Shown here one piece after another: positions 33,023 through 42,419 of a DNA stretch of 64,000 nucleotides. This DNA is from Streptosporangiaceae bacterium (lineage in GTDB: Bacteria > Actinomycetota > Actinomycetes > Streptosporangiales > Streptosporangiaceae), in the NCBI GenBank assembly GCA_019245115.1, contig JAFARZ010000237.1, forward strand, positions 1 to 64,000, read 5' to 3'. Under the pieces are notes generated by a model. It was not told where the DNA came from, searched no databases, and saw nothing but the letters and a program-made list of their open reading frames with translations. The position numbers and the translations under genes are program-made. Every line of letters starts with the position of its first letter. Within the stretch, counting starts at the first letter, position 1.

Positions 33023-36000
33023 ATGGCAAAATGGCCGGTACTCCGGCAGTTGCCCGGTCCGGACCGGCGAGGTCTGGGCGCCGCCACCCGGACCGCGAAG
33101 AACCCCCGTGCGGCCCGGACCGTCACGGCCGACCGGGTGGTCAAGTCGGTGTGCCCCTATTGCGCGGTCGGCTGCGGCCAGAACGTCTACGTCTCTAACG
33201 AACGAGTCGTCCACATCGAAGGCGATCCTGACTCGCCGGTCAGCCGGGGGCGGCTGTGCCCGAAGGGTTCCGCCAGCATGCAATTGACCACCGGGGGCGC
33301 CCGCGAATACCGGGTGAAGTACCGGCGCCGTTTTTCGACGGAATTTGAAGATCTTGACCTTGATACGGCGATGGACATGATCGCGGACCGGGTCATCGCG
33401 GCACGCAGGAATGGCTGGCAGCCTGAGCATCGCAGGACGCTGGGGTTCGCCAGCCTCGGCGGCGCGACGCTCGACAACGAAGAGAATTACCTGATCAAAA
33501 AGCTGTTTACCGCGCTCGGCGCTATCCAGATCGAGAATCAGGCCCGTATTTGACACTCTTCGACAGTCCCCGGTCTGGGGATCAGCTTCGGCCGCGGCGG
33601 CGCGACCACATTCCAGCAGGACCTGGTAAATGCCGATTGTATAGTCATCCAGGGCTCGAATATGGCCGAATGCCATCCGGTCGGGTTCCAGTGGGTGGTG
33701 GAGGCCAAGAAGCGCGGTGCCAAGATAGTCCACGTCGACCCCAGGTTCACCCGGACCAGCGCCCTCGCTGACCTGCATGTGCCGCTGCGGGCCGGGTCGG
33801 ACATCGTATTTCTCGGCGCGATCATCAATTATGTGCTGGCCAACGAGAAATACTTCAAGGAGTACGTCGCCGCGTACACCAACGCCGCAACGATAGTGAC
33901 CGAGGAATTCGCCGACACCGAGGATCTCGATGGCGTTTTCGCTGGCCTGGACGCCGAAAACCACAAATATGACCTGTCCGCCTGGGCCTATGAAGATACC
34001 ACCGTGCGGGCCGCCGCCGGTTCCCGAGGTAGGCCCTTTGGACGAACGGACGGTGGCTCGACCCCCCAGGTAGCCGAATCCCTCGACCACCCGCGTTGCG
34101 TATTCCAGACTTTGAAGCGGCATTTCGCCAGGTACACCCCTGAGATGGTTCTCCAGGCCTGCGGCGTTCCGCCGGACGTGTTCGCGCGGGTGTGCGAACT
34201 GGTCACCGAGAATTCCGGCCGTGACCGGACCACGGCCTTCGTATACAGCGTGGGGTGGACGCAGCACACGGTCGGCGTGCAGTACATCAGGACCGCGGCG
34301 ATCCTGCAGGCCCTGCTCGGCAATATGGGACGGCCGGGCGGCGGGATCCTCGCGCTGCGGGGACACGCGTCTATTCAGGGATCGACCGATATCCCGACGC
34401 TGTTCGATCTGCTGCCCGGTTATCTGCCGATGCCCGTATCGGCAAAGCATGGCTCGCTTTCCGAATACGTCGACGATATCGCTATGCCGCGTGGTTTCTG
34501 GGCGAATACCGGGGCCTACATGACCAGCCTGCTGAAGGCATGGTGGGGCGACGTGGCAACCGCGGAGAACGACTTCTGTTACGGTTACCTGCCCAGGCTC
34601 ACCGGGGATCACTCCACGTACGCGACCGTGCTCGAACAGCTGGACGGGCGCTGCGAGGGGTACTTCCTGCTGGGGCAGAACCCGGCGGTGGGCTCGGCCA
34701 ACGCGCGGATGCAGCGGTTCGGCATGGCCAACCTGGACTGGCTGGTCGTCCGGGACATGACGATGATCGAGTCCGCGACGTGGTGGCGGGACGGGCCGGA
34801 GATCGAGACCGGGGAGATGCGCACCGAACAGATCCCGACCGAGGTGTTCTTCATCCCGGCCGCCGCCCACACCGAGAAGTCGGGTTCGTTTACCAACACC
34901 CAGCGGATGCTCCAATGGCATCACGAGGCGGTGCCGCCGGCCGGGGACGCGCGCAGCGATCTGTGGTTCATCTATGAGCTGGGTCGGCGCATCCGTGCCA
35001 AGCTGGCCCGGTCCGATGATCCCGCCGACCGGCCCGTGCTGGATCTGACCTGGGATTACCCGGTGTCGGGACCGTGGGGTGAGCCGTCCGCTGAGGCGGT
35101 GCTCGCGGAGATCAACGGCTGGGACGCCGATGGCGAGCCACTGGCCGGGTTTGCCGGCCTGCGGGACGACGGGTCGACCACCTGCGGGTGCTGGATCTAC
35201 GCCGGGGTCCATGCCGACGGCGTGAACCAGGCGGCCCGGCGGGTTCCCGGCTCGGAGCAGAGCTGGGTCGCGCCGCAGTGGGGCTGGGCGTGGCCGGCCA
35301 ACCGGCGGATCCTGTACAACCGGGCTTCGGCGGACCCGTCCGGTAAGCCGTGGAGTGAGCGCAAGGCGTATGTGTGGTGGGACGAGGAGGTGGGCCGCTG
35401 GACCGGTTACGACGTGCCGGACTTCCCGGTGACCCGGCCGCCCTCGTACCGGCCCTCGCCGGACGCCACCGGAGTCGACGCGATTTCCGGCGACGATCCG
35501 TTCATTATGCAGGCGGACGGGAAGGCGTGGCTGTTCGCGCCCGCCGGGCTGGCGGACGGTCCGCTGCCGGCGCACTACGAGCCGGCCGAGTCGCCGTTCG
35601 CCAACCCGCTCTATGCGCAGCAGGCCAATCCGATCCGGGAAACGATCCGGCACCCCCTCAACCCTATGGAGCCAACTGGCTCGGCGGCGTTCCCGTACGT
35701 CGCGACCACCTACCGGCTGACCGAGCACCACACGGCCGGTGGCATGTCACGCACGCTCCCGTATCTGTCGGAATTGCAACCGGAGTTCTTCTGCGAGGTC
35801 TCGCCCGCGCTGGCCGCCGAGCGAGGGCTGGAAAACGGAGGATGGGCGACGATCGTGACCGCGCGGACGGCGGTGGAGGCCCGGGTGCTGGTTACCGACC
35901 GGATCCGGCCGCTTGAGGTGGGCGGCCGGGTGCTGCACCAGGTGGGCCTGCCCTACCACTGGGGCCCGAACGGCCTGGTCACCGGCGACGCGGCCAACGA

Positions 36001-36145
36001 ACTCGCGCACCTGTCCCTCGACCCGAACGTCCACATCCAGGAGGTAAAGGCCCTGGCGTGCGACATCCGCCCCGGACGCCGCCCGCGTGGCCCGGCGCTG
36101 CTGGATCTGATCCGCTCCTACCAGGCCCGGGCCGAGCGGGAATGA
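33023..36145 (+). CDS. fdhA: Selenocysteine formate dehydrogenase alpha subunit
   Basis: Encodes 1040 residues if UGA at 33551 is read as selenocysteine (Sec177). The frame is continuous across it, and QARI-Sec-HSSTVPGLG matches the active-site loop of molybdopterin formate dehydrogenases. The [4Fe-4S] motif is CPYCAVGC...LCPKG (C44, C47, C51, C79). The molybdopterin domain with RFTRTSALADLHVPLRAGSD and a C-terminal MopB fold with GLPYHWGPNGLVTGDAAN follow. It oxidises formate to CO2. AAGGAGG lies before the ATG. No FdhB, cytochrome or selB-type gene follows, so partners are elsewhere. Read as two genes it would lack its catalytic residue. Confidence 0.92.
33566..33582 (+). promoter_or_regulatory. 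SECIS-like hairpin for Sec insertion
   Basis: GTCCCC (33566-33571) pairs with GGGGAT (33577-33582) around loop GGTCT, starting 12 bases after the UGA at 33551-33553. The loop has the GU-containing GGUCU seen in the E. coli fdhF element, and the distance fits bacterial SECIS elements. It would recruit SelB with selenocysteyl-tRNA. Confidence 0.75.
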
Positions 36146-36305
36146 AATTGCGTGCCGCGATGTTCACCGCTATAGTCGCCTCATAGCCGCTTAGTGCGTA
36201 CAGTTTGTTGCGGCCCCGGCGTGTGGCTCTCTAGCGGCCCCGCCCAAGACAGAGTGACGTTTCCGGTCTCAGGTTCCCGGTACTTATCGCGACTTACGCA
36301 TTTAA

Positions 36306-36327
36306 CGGCCCGTTCATATCCGGGCCG
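36306..36327 (+). promoter_or_regulatory. Leader hairpin upstream of rho paralogue
   Basis: CGGCCCG (36306-36312) and CGGGCCG (36321-36327) form a perfect 7-bp stem around eight bases, 64 bases before the rho-like ATG. rho genes of other bacteria control themselves through their leader, so a role in regulation is plausible. It could also be the fdhA terminator. The gap 36146-36390 shows nothing else. Confidence 0.4.
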
Positions 36328-36390
36328 CCAATACCTCTATTTAGCGCGCCCGAAAATAAGCATGCGCGCATTCCTGAAAGGAAGTCCATC

Positions 36391-38517
36391 ATGACTACCA
36401 CCATGGAGCAAACCCTTACACCGCCGCAGGTTCCGCCCGACGCCCAAGCCCAAGCCCAGGCCGATGCCGCGGCCGTTTCCGGCATCCTCGACGTGGGCGA
36501 CGGCTCCCCCCGCCCGGGGGGAGCCGTCCCCCCGGACCCCCGCGGCTTCGTGCGCACCGACGGATACCGTCGCGGCCCCGACGACATCTACGTGTCCGGC
36601 ACTCAGCTCCGCCAGTACGGCCTCCGCGCCGGTGACCTGATCGAAGGCGCCGCTCAGATGGGGGCGTCCAAACGCGGCGACGCCAAGAACCCGCGGCTGA
36701 TCCGCGTCGATTCCATCAACGGCATGCCGCCTGAGTCGGCACGCGAACGCCGGCGGTTCGACGATCTGACCCCTCTCTACCCGACCGAGCGCCTCCGCCT
36801 GGAAGACGGCCTTTCCTCGGCGACGGCTCGGATCATCGACCTGATGGCCCCGATCGGCAAGGGCCAGCGCGGGCTCATCGTGGCCGCGCCCAAGGCCGGC
36901 AAGACTATGGTGCTGCAAACCATCGCGGCGGCGATCGCCGCCAGCCACCCCGAAGTTCACCTCATGGTGATCCTGGTCGGCGAGCGACCGGAAGAGGTCA
37001 CCCACATGCGCCGGTCGGTGCGGGGCGAAGTCATCTCCTCCACCTTCGACCAGTCGCCGGAGGATCACGTCAAGGTCGCCGAGCTGGCCATCGAGCGGGC
37101 CAAGCGCCTGGTGGAACTGGGCGGAGACGTCGTGGTCCTCCTGGATTCGCTCACGCGCCTCGGCCGTGCCTACAACCTGGCGGCTCCGTCCAGTAGCAGG
37201 ACGCTGGCCGGCGGCGTCGCCGTCTCGGCGTTGCAGCCACCGCGGCAGTTCCTCGGCGCGGCCCGGAACACCGAGAACGGCGGGTCGCTCACCATACTTT
37301 CCACAACGCTGGTCGATACCGGCTCCCGTATGGACGACGTGCTGTTCGAAGAGTTCAAGGGCACGGGGAACATGGAGCTACGGCTGCGCCGCGAGCTGGC
37401 CGACAAGCGCCTGTTCCCGGCGATTGACCCGATGTCTTCAGGTACTCGTCACGACGAGCTGCTGATGGCTCCTGATGAATACCAGGCGGTCGCCAGGCTC
37501 CGTCGGGCGCTGGGTGCCCTGGACCCGCAACAAGCAGCGGAACTACTGATCGACAAGACCGGCCAGGCCACATCCAATGTCGAGTTCCTCCAGCAAATCC
37601 AGCGTTCTCCCCGCGCTGGTGATTTATGGCGGTACTTGACCATATTTGGGGTGAGGCGTAGGAAAAGGAGAGAGCGGGGAGTCCCCGGAGGCCTTGGCGC
37701 GGAGGAAACACCGCTGCGAATGCGGAGGGCGATAAATGAGAAGATTGATCCGAGGTTTGGCGGCCGGGCTGGTCGGGCTGACCGCGCTGTCCTTGGTAGC
37801 CGTGGCGCGTACCGCGCCGGCCGCCGAGGCCGAGAACAACGGGGTGGGAGCCACTCCCGCGATGGGCTGGAGCAGCTGGAGCTTCATCCGGCACAATCCC
37901 ACCGCCGCGATCATCGAGGCTCAGGCCAAGGCGATGAAGGACAGCGGCCTTGCCCGCGTGGGCTATCAGTACGTCAACGTCGACGACTTCTGGTACCAGT
38001 GCCCGGGCAGCCAGGGGCCCGCCGTCGACCAGTACGGCCGCTGGGTGATCGACCCGGCGAAGTTCCCATCCAGCGGATCCCTCAACGGCATCCAGGTGGT
38101 CGCCAACTACGTGCACAGCCTCGGCCTCAAGTTCGGGCTGTACGTGACGCCGGGTATCTCCAAGCAGGCGGTCGCGCAGAACACCGCCATCCAGGGCACT
38201 TCCGCCACCGCCGATCAGATCGCCGAGCCGTCGGTGTCCGAGAACAACTACAACTGCGGCGGCATGGTCGGCATCGACTACAGCAAGCCGGGTGCCCAGG
38301 CCTTCATCAACTCGTGGGCCGACGAATTCGCCTCGTGGGGAGTGGACTATCTCAAGCTCGACGGCGTGGGCTCCTTCGACATCCCCGACGTCCAGGCCTG
38401 GTCCAATGCCCTGCGGCAGACCGGCCGCCCCATTCACCTGGAGTTGTCCAACAGCCTGAACATCGCCGACGCGGCCACCTGGCAACAGTACTCAAACGGC
38501 TGGCGGACCGGCGGTGA
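36391..38517 (+). CDS. rho: Short Rho-type termination factor paralogue with runaway 3' frame
   Basis: The conserved Rho part is residues 1 to about 412 (to about 37620). An RNA-binding OB fold (about 45-125, DDIYVSGTQLRQYGLRAGD) and the RecA-like motor follow: P-loop APKAGKTMVLQ, VILVGERPEEVTHMRR, Walker B VVLLDSLTRLGRAYN, Q-loop RTLAGGVAVSAL and R-loop GSLTILSTTLVDTGSRMDD. The long basic N-terminal insert and Rho_N helices usual in actinobacterial Rho are missing, so it is probably an accessory Rho. After FLQQIQRS no stop occurs and the frame runs about 300 codons, 782 bases of it inside the GH27 gene. A lost stop, indel or sequence error is likely; the extension is not expected to be a real domain. 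Confidence 0.82.
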   Translation: MTTTMEQTLTPPQVPPDAQAQAQADAAAVSGILDVGDGSPRPGGAVPPDPRGFVRTDGYRRGPDDIYVSGTQLRQYGLRAGDLIEGAAQMGASKRGDAKNPRLIRVDSINGMPPESARERRRFDDLTPLYPTERLRLEDGLSSATARIIDLMAPIGKGQRGLIVAAPKAGKTMVLQTIAAAIAASHPEVHLMVILVGERPEEVTHMRRSVRGEVISSTFDQSPEDHVKVAELAIERAKRLVELGGDVVVLLDSLTRLGRAYNLAAPSSSRTLAGGVAVSALQPPRQFLGAARNTENGGSLTILSTTLVDTGSRMDDVLFEEFKGTGNMELRLRRELADKRLFPAIDPMSSGTRHDELLMAPDEYQAVARLRRALGALDPQQAAELLIDKTGQATSNVEFLQQIQRSPRAGDLWRYLTIFGVRRRKRRERGVPGGLGAEETPLRMRRAINEKIDPRFGGRAGRADRAVLGSRGAYRAGRRGREQRGGSHSRDGLEQLELHPAQSHRRDHRGSGQGDEGQRPCPRGLSVRQRRRLLVPVPGQPGARRRPVRPLGDRPGEVPIQRIPQRHPGGRQLRAQPRPQVRAVRDAGYLQAGGRAEHRHPGHFRHRRSDRRAVGVREQLQLRRHGRHRLQQAGCPGLHQLVGRRIRLVGSGLSQARRRGLLRHPRRPGLVQCPAADRPPHSPGVVQQPEHRRRGHLATVLKRLADRR

Positions 38518-40435
38518 CATCGAGTGTTACGGCTGTGAGACCGGCGGCAGCAGTTATCCGCTCACCGACTGGACGAGCGTGAAATCCCGGTTCAACCAGG
38601 TCGCGCAGTGGCAGCCATACGGCGGACCGGGGGCGTTCAACGACTACGACTCGACCGAGGTGGGCAACGGCGCCAACGACGGCCTGACCTATGACGAGCG
38701 CCAGACCCAGTTGAGCCTGTGGGCACTGGCGGCTTCTCCGCTCATCCTCGGTACCGACCTGACCCATCTTGACCAGGCCGACCTGGGATTGCTGCTCAAC
38801 TCCGACGTCATCGCGGTGGACCAGGACAGCATCGATGCCTCGCGCGTGGTCAACACCGCTACCACGCAGGTGTTCGCCAAGACCGAGAAGAACGGCGACG
38901 TCGTGGTCGGGCTGTTCAACGTGAGCGGCGCGTCGGAGGTGGTCTCGACATCGGCCGCCGCGCTCGGGCTCCAGCCGAGCACCAGCTATCTGCTGGACAA
39001 CCTGTGGACACACCATTCGACTGAGACCGCGGGCACGATCAGCGCCGACGTCCCGTCACACGGCGTCGCGCTGCTGCGGGTCAGCCCGCTGCGCAACCCG
39101 GCGGCCGCTCCGCCGGCCGCCACTGTGGATCTGACTGGCCTGTCCGCTCTGTCCGGCGGCCAGCCCGGCACGGCCACCGAATCGTTCACCAATGACGGCG
39201 CGCTGCCTGCCCTTGCCGTCCGGCTGGGCCTCACCGCGCCGCCTGGATGGACCGTGGCCGCGACCTCGCCTGCACAGTTCGCGTCGGTGGGCAGCGGGCA
39301 AACGGTCCAGGCCACCTTCAACGTCACCGCGCCCACGCCATCAGCCCTGTTCACGACCAGCACGGTCACCGCGTCGGCGGCATACCGCGGCCCGCTTCCC
39401 GTACTCCAGACCGCCTCGGAGCAGCAACAGGTGATAACGAGCCCGCCGGTCAGGGCGCCCTACCTGACGTTCTCCTCCGCGACCGACGCGCCAGCCGTGT
39501 TCGGCCAGTCGGGCCAGGAACTCGGCATTTCCGGGGCCGGCGCGGACCTGTACTCCGGCACCGACGCCTACAGCGCGATCTACCTGAAGGGTGCCATCGG
39601 CGCCACGGCCACCATCCAGACCGAGGTGACCTCGCAGCAGGCCATGGCCGGTTTCGCGAAGGCCGGGATCATGGTGCGCAACGACATGACCGGATCCGGC
39701 AAGAGCCCGGAAGGGGTGATCCTGTTCGAGTCGCCCTCCGGCGGCATCCAGCTGGAGTGGGACAGCAACGGCGGGCCGTTCGTAGACTCCGTCACCCCAG
39801 CCAACGGGACCAATCCCGAACTGCTGCCGGTCTGGCTGGAACTGGTGCGCAACGGTGCCAGCTACACCGGTTACTACTCGTTCGACGGCACCGACTGGCT
39901 TACCGTGGGCACCGCGACCGTGCCGGGACAGGCCGCCACCCAGGATGCTGGCATGTTCCTCACCTCGCACGCCGCGGGCTCGCCCGGACAGGCGGTGTTC
40001 AACGGGTTCAGCGTCACGGCCGCCGCGGCGGCGCCCCCGCCCGGCGCCGCCTACCTGGCCGCGTCCTCGGCCAGCACGCTGGCCGGCGGCGCGGTCGTGC
40101 AGACCTGCATTACCTGCTACGGCGGTGCCAAGGTCGGCTTCGTCGGCGAGGGCGGCACGCTGACCTTCAACAACGTCACCGCCCCGGCGGCGGGCAGCTA
40201 CCGGGTCACCATCGTCTACTGCGACGGTTCGGCGACCGGCCGGCAGGCCACGGTCAGCGTCAACGGCGGCGCACCGCAGACGCTTTCCTTCACGCCCACG
40301 GGCAGCTTCAGCACGGTCGGCGCGATGACCGTCACCGTCGCGTTGTCCGCCGGCGCCAACACGGTCGAGTTCGCCAACCCGTCCGCGTTCGCCCCCGACT
40401 TCGACGAGCTCGTCGTGGCCCACGCGCCGAGCTGA
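37736..40435 (+). CDS. Secreted GH27 alpha-galactosidase with carbohydrate-binding modules
   Basis: Encodes 899 residues behind a GGAGGG site. Signal peptide about 1-29. The GH27 barrel (about 38-330) starts TPAMGWSSWSFI and has VDYLKLDGVG (nucleophile Asp) and GAFNDYDSTEVG (acid/base Asp). An all-beta C domain follows to about 450, then a NEW3-type module (about 470-560), a LamG/DUF1349-like sandwich (about 590-750) and a CBM35/CBM6-like end. It would release terminal alpha-galactose from plant or fungal polysaccharides outside the cell. The first 260 codons overlap the runaway frame of the Rho gene. Confidence 0.92.
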   Translation: MRRLIRGLAAGLVGLTALSLVAVARTAPAAEAENNGVGATPAMGWSSWSFIRHNPTAAIIEAQAKAMKDSGLARVGYQYVNVDDFWYQCPGSQGPAVDQYGRWVIDPAKFPSSGSLNGIQVVANYVHSLGLKFGLYVTPGISKQAVAQNTAIQGTSATADQIAEPSVSENNYNCGGMVGIDYSKPGAQAFINSWADEFASWGVDYLKLDGVGSFDIPDVQAWSNALRQTGRPIHLELSNSLNIADAATWQQYSNGWRTGGDIECYGCETGGSSYPLTDWTSVKSRFNQVAQWQPYGGPGAFNDYDSTEVGNGANDGLTYDERQTQLSLWALAASPLILGTDLTHLDQADLGLLLNSDVIAVDQDSIDASRVVNTATTQVFAKTEKNGDVVVGLFNVSGASEVVSTSAAALGLQPSTSYLLDNLWTHHSTETAGTISADVPSHGVALLRVSPLRNPAAAPPAATVDLTGLSALSGGQPGTATESFTNDGALPALAVRLGLTAPPGWTVAATSPAQFASVGSGQTVQATFNVTAPTPSALFTTSTVTASAAYRGPLPVLQTASEQQQVITSPPVRAPYLTFSSATDAPAVFGQSGQELGISGAGADLYSGTDAYSAIYLKGAIGATATIQTEVTSQQAMAGFAKAGIMVRNDMTGSGKSPEGVILFESPSGGIQLEWDSNGGPFVDSVTPANGTNPELLPVWLELVRNGASYTGYYSFDGTDWLTVGTATVPGQAATQDAGMFLTSHAAGSPGQAVFNGFSVTAAAAAPPPGAAYLAASSASTLAGGAVVQTCITCYGGAKVGFVGEGGTLTFNNVTAPAAGSYRVTIVYCDGSATGRQATVSVNGGAPQTLSFTPTGSFSTVGAMTVTVALSAGANTVEFANPSAFAPDFDELVVAHAPS

Positions 40436-40457
40436 TCACGTTCCAGGGCCGACCACG

Positions 40458-40512
40458 CCATGATCATGGGTCAAAGGCGGGAATAGTTACCGCTAATGAC
40501 CCATGATCATGG
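40458..40512. repeat. Perfect 16-bp inverted repeat of nested palindromes
   Basis: CCATGATCATGGGTCA (40458-40473) and TGACCCATGATCATGG (40497-40512) are exact reverse complements with 23 bases between. Each arm itself contains the perfect palindrome CCATGATCATGG. The right arm includes the stop codon of the minus-strand hydrolase. The location between convergent genes suggests a bidirectional terminator, but no U tract is present and the nested palindromes look more like a protein or repeat-element site. Confidence 0.6.
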
Positions 40513-41301
40513 GGAGAGGGTTGCCTCGCGGATTATGGCGGCCAGGACGTGAGGCTGCTTGGCCAGCGCGGACCAGTGGGTTGCCGCCAGCACGAAGCGC
40601 CGCAGGTCTGGCGCCCACTGGTCGAGGTCGGCTGACACCAGCGCCTGGCTCAGATAGCGATCGCGGGTCAGGACCACGAGCTGCACCGGTATGTGAGCCA
40701 CCCGGTGCCGCGGACGCAGCAGGCGAGGCAGCATGTTGGCCCGGTACAGGCCGATGCCGCGGACCGCGTCCACGGAGAGCAGGCGCATCAGTAGCGGCGC
40801 GATCACCGGCACGTGGAACATGGCGATGTACCACGAGCGCAGCGACTGGCCGAGGGCCTCCGCCAGATGACGGAAAGTCGGGCGGGCCAGCCGTCGGCGG
40901 TACCAGTGGCCGACATGATCCAGGCACGGCCCGGAGATGGTGGTGAACGACGCGATCCTGCCTTCCGCACGCGGGTCGGTGACCGCGTGCCAGGCCTGGA
41001 TCGAGCCCCAGTCATGGCCGACCACGTGTACCGGCCGATCCGGGCTCACCGACTCGGCCACGGCGAACAAGTCGTCGGCCAGCCGGTCCAGCCGGTACTC
41101 GCGCAGCTTCGAAGGACATCCGGACCGCCCGGCGCCGCGTACGTCGTAGCGCACAACGTGGTGGTCGGCGTCGAGGTCGGCGGCGACCGCGTCCCACACC
41201 GTGTGGGTGTCGGGGTATCCATGCACGAGCAGCACGACCGGCGCGGCCGGATCGCCACTGGAGAAGATCGCGAGCGGAACGTCGCCACTCAAAGCCCTCA
41301 T
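40507..41301 (-). CDS. Alpha/beta hydrolase
   Basis: Encodes 264 residues from ATG 41301, in an ATGA overlap with the reductase stop. The alpha/beta-hydrolase fold shows the oxyanion region VVLLVHGYPDTHTVWD, the nucleophile elbow VGHDWGSIQAWH, where Asp is the nucleophile as in epoxide hydrolases and dehalogenases, and a late His in AATHWSALAKQP. Epoxide hydrolase is the closest guess. It is the third gene of a coupled operon with a ferredoxin reductase and a diiron protein, which suggests turnover of a hydrophobic substrate. Confidence 0.85.
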   Translation of the reverse strand: MRALSGDVPLAIFSSGDPAAPVVLLVHGYPDTHTVWDAVAADLDADHHVVRYDVRGAGRSGCPSKLREYRLDRLADDLFAVAESVSPDRPVHVVGHDWGSIQAWHAVTDPRAEGRIASFTTISGPCLDHVGHWYRRRLARPTFRHLAEALGQSLRSWYIAMFHVPVIAPLLMRLLSVDAVRGIGLYRANMLPRLLRPRHRVAHIPVQLVVLTRDRYLSQALVSADLDQWAPDLRRFVLAATHWSALAKQPHVLAAIIREATLSP

Positions 41302-42419
41302 AGGTCGAGGACCACCCTGGATCCTTCGGCGCCGCGGGAGACGCAGACCAGCATGGCGCCGTCCGCCCGTTCGGTGTCGGTGAGGCGGAGGTCGCGGTGA
41401 TCCACCTCGCCGCGCAGCACACGCTGCAGGCACAGACCGCAGAAGCCCTGGCGGCAGGAGTAAGGCACGAGGGGGTCGTGCTCGCGCAGCACATCCAGCG
41501 CCGACCGGTCCGGCGGGACGGCGAGCACCGTGCCGGACCGGCCAAGCTCCACCTCGAAAGCGCGGCCATCGACGATCGGCGGTGCGGTGAACCGCTCGAA
41601 GTGGAACGCCCGCACCGTCCCGGCCGCCGCCGCCGCCTTCCTGACCCCGTCCAGCATCGCGGGTGGCCCGCAGCAGTAGATCGCCGCGCCATCCGGCGCA
41701 CGCCCGACCAGGTCCGCACCCGAAGGCACGCCGGTCTCGTCGTCGGCGAGGATCTCTCCGCCGAGCGCGCTGACCTCCTCGAGCATCGGCATGCAGGAGC
41801 GGCTGCGGCCGGCGTACACCAGCCGCCAGGTCAGGCCGAGCGCGGCAGCTTCGCGCGCCATCGGCAGCAGCGGCGTGATCCCGATACCGCCCGCGATGAA
41901 CAGCACGACCGGGTCCGCGGCGAACGGGAACCCGTTGCGCGGCCCGACGGCCCGCACCGCCGTCCCCGGCATAACCGAATCATGGATCTCCGCGGAGCCG
42001 CCCCCGCCGCCGTCGATCCGCCGCACGGCGACCGTGTAACTCGTCGTATCGCGCGGATCGCCGCACAGCGAGTAGTGCCGGGCCCGGCCGGACGGCAACT
42101 CAATGCGCAGGTGCGCGCCGGGCAGCCACCGCGGCAGCCGGCTGCCATCGGGCGTGGCGAGCCGCAGCGAGACCACCTCGTCGCACAGCGCGGTCCGCGA
42201 CGCCACGACGAGCTCCCGCGACGCGGGCACGGCTGGCGGCACCGGCACGCGCGAGGCCGGACGCCGCGGCCGGAGGCCCAGGCCAATCCGACGCCGCCCG
42301 GCCGCACGAAGCCTCGCCCGCTGGCTGGTGTCGATGAAAGCGGTCAGGCCCCGGATGAACCGGTCCGGACGCGGCCTGCCATACAGGTCGGCCGGCAGTC
42401 CGGCGGCCCGCGGCGACAT
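41298..42419 (-). CDS. Ferredoxin reductase with 2Fe-2S domain
   Basis: Encodes 373 residues from ATG 42419 (TGATG overlap with the diiron gene). An Arg-rich N-terminus of about 60 residues leads to an FAD-binding domain (RHYSLCGDP), an NAD-binding domain (LFIAGGIGITPLLPM, then AIYCCGPPAML) and a C-terminal plant-type 2Fe-2S domain with CRQGFCGLC and a further Cys in LVCVSR. It passes electrons from NADH to an oxygenase, most likely the diiron protein encoded just upstream. The layout matches phthalate-dioxygenase-reductase-like enzymes. Confidence 0.9.
   Translation of the reverse strand: MSPRAAGLPADLYGRPRPDRFIRGLTAFIDTSQRARLRAAGRRRIGLGLRPRRPASRVPVPPAVPASRELVVASRTALCDEVVSLRLATPDGSRLPRWLPGAHLRIELPSGRARHYSLCGDPRDTTSYTVAVRRIDGGGGGSAEIHDSVMPGTAVRAVGPRNGFPFAADPVVLFIAGGIGITPLLPMAREAAALGLTWRLVYAGRSRSCMPMLEEVSALGGEILADDETGVPSGADLVGRAPDGAAIYCCGPPAMLDGVRKAAAAAGTVRAFHFERFTAPPIVDGRAFEVELGRSGTVLAVPPDRSALDVLREHDPLVPYSCRQGFCGLCLQRVLRGEVDHRDLRLTDTERADGAMLVCVSRGAEGSRVVLDL

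Noticed and set aside
33551-33553. UGA as a true stop or sequencing error in fdhA
   Set aside because: The frame is unbroken on both sides, UGA is at the catalytic residue, and a SECIS-like hairpin follows.
32357-35731. 1124-codon minus-strand frame across fdhA
   Set aside because: It is antisense to a clear formate dehydrogenase, Arg/Pro/Gly-rich, and a GC-codon-bias shadow.
39247-40506. Long frames on both strands within the GH27 gene
   Set aside because: Arg/Gly-rich shadows; the GH27 and binding-module frame explains the DNA.
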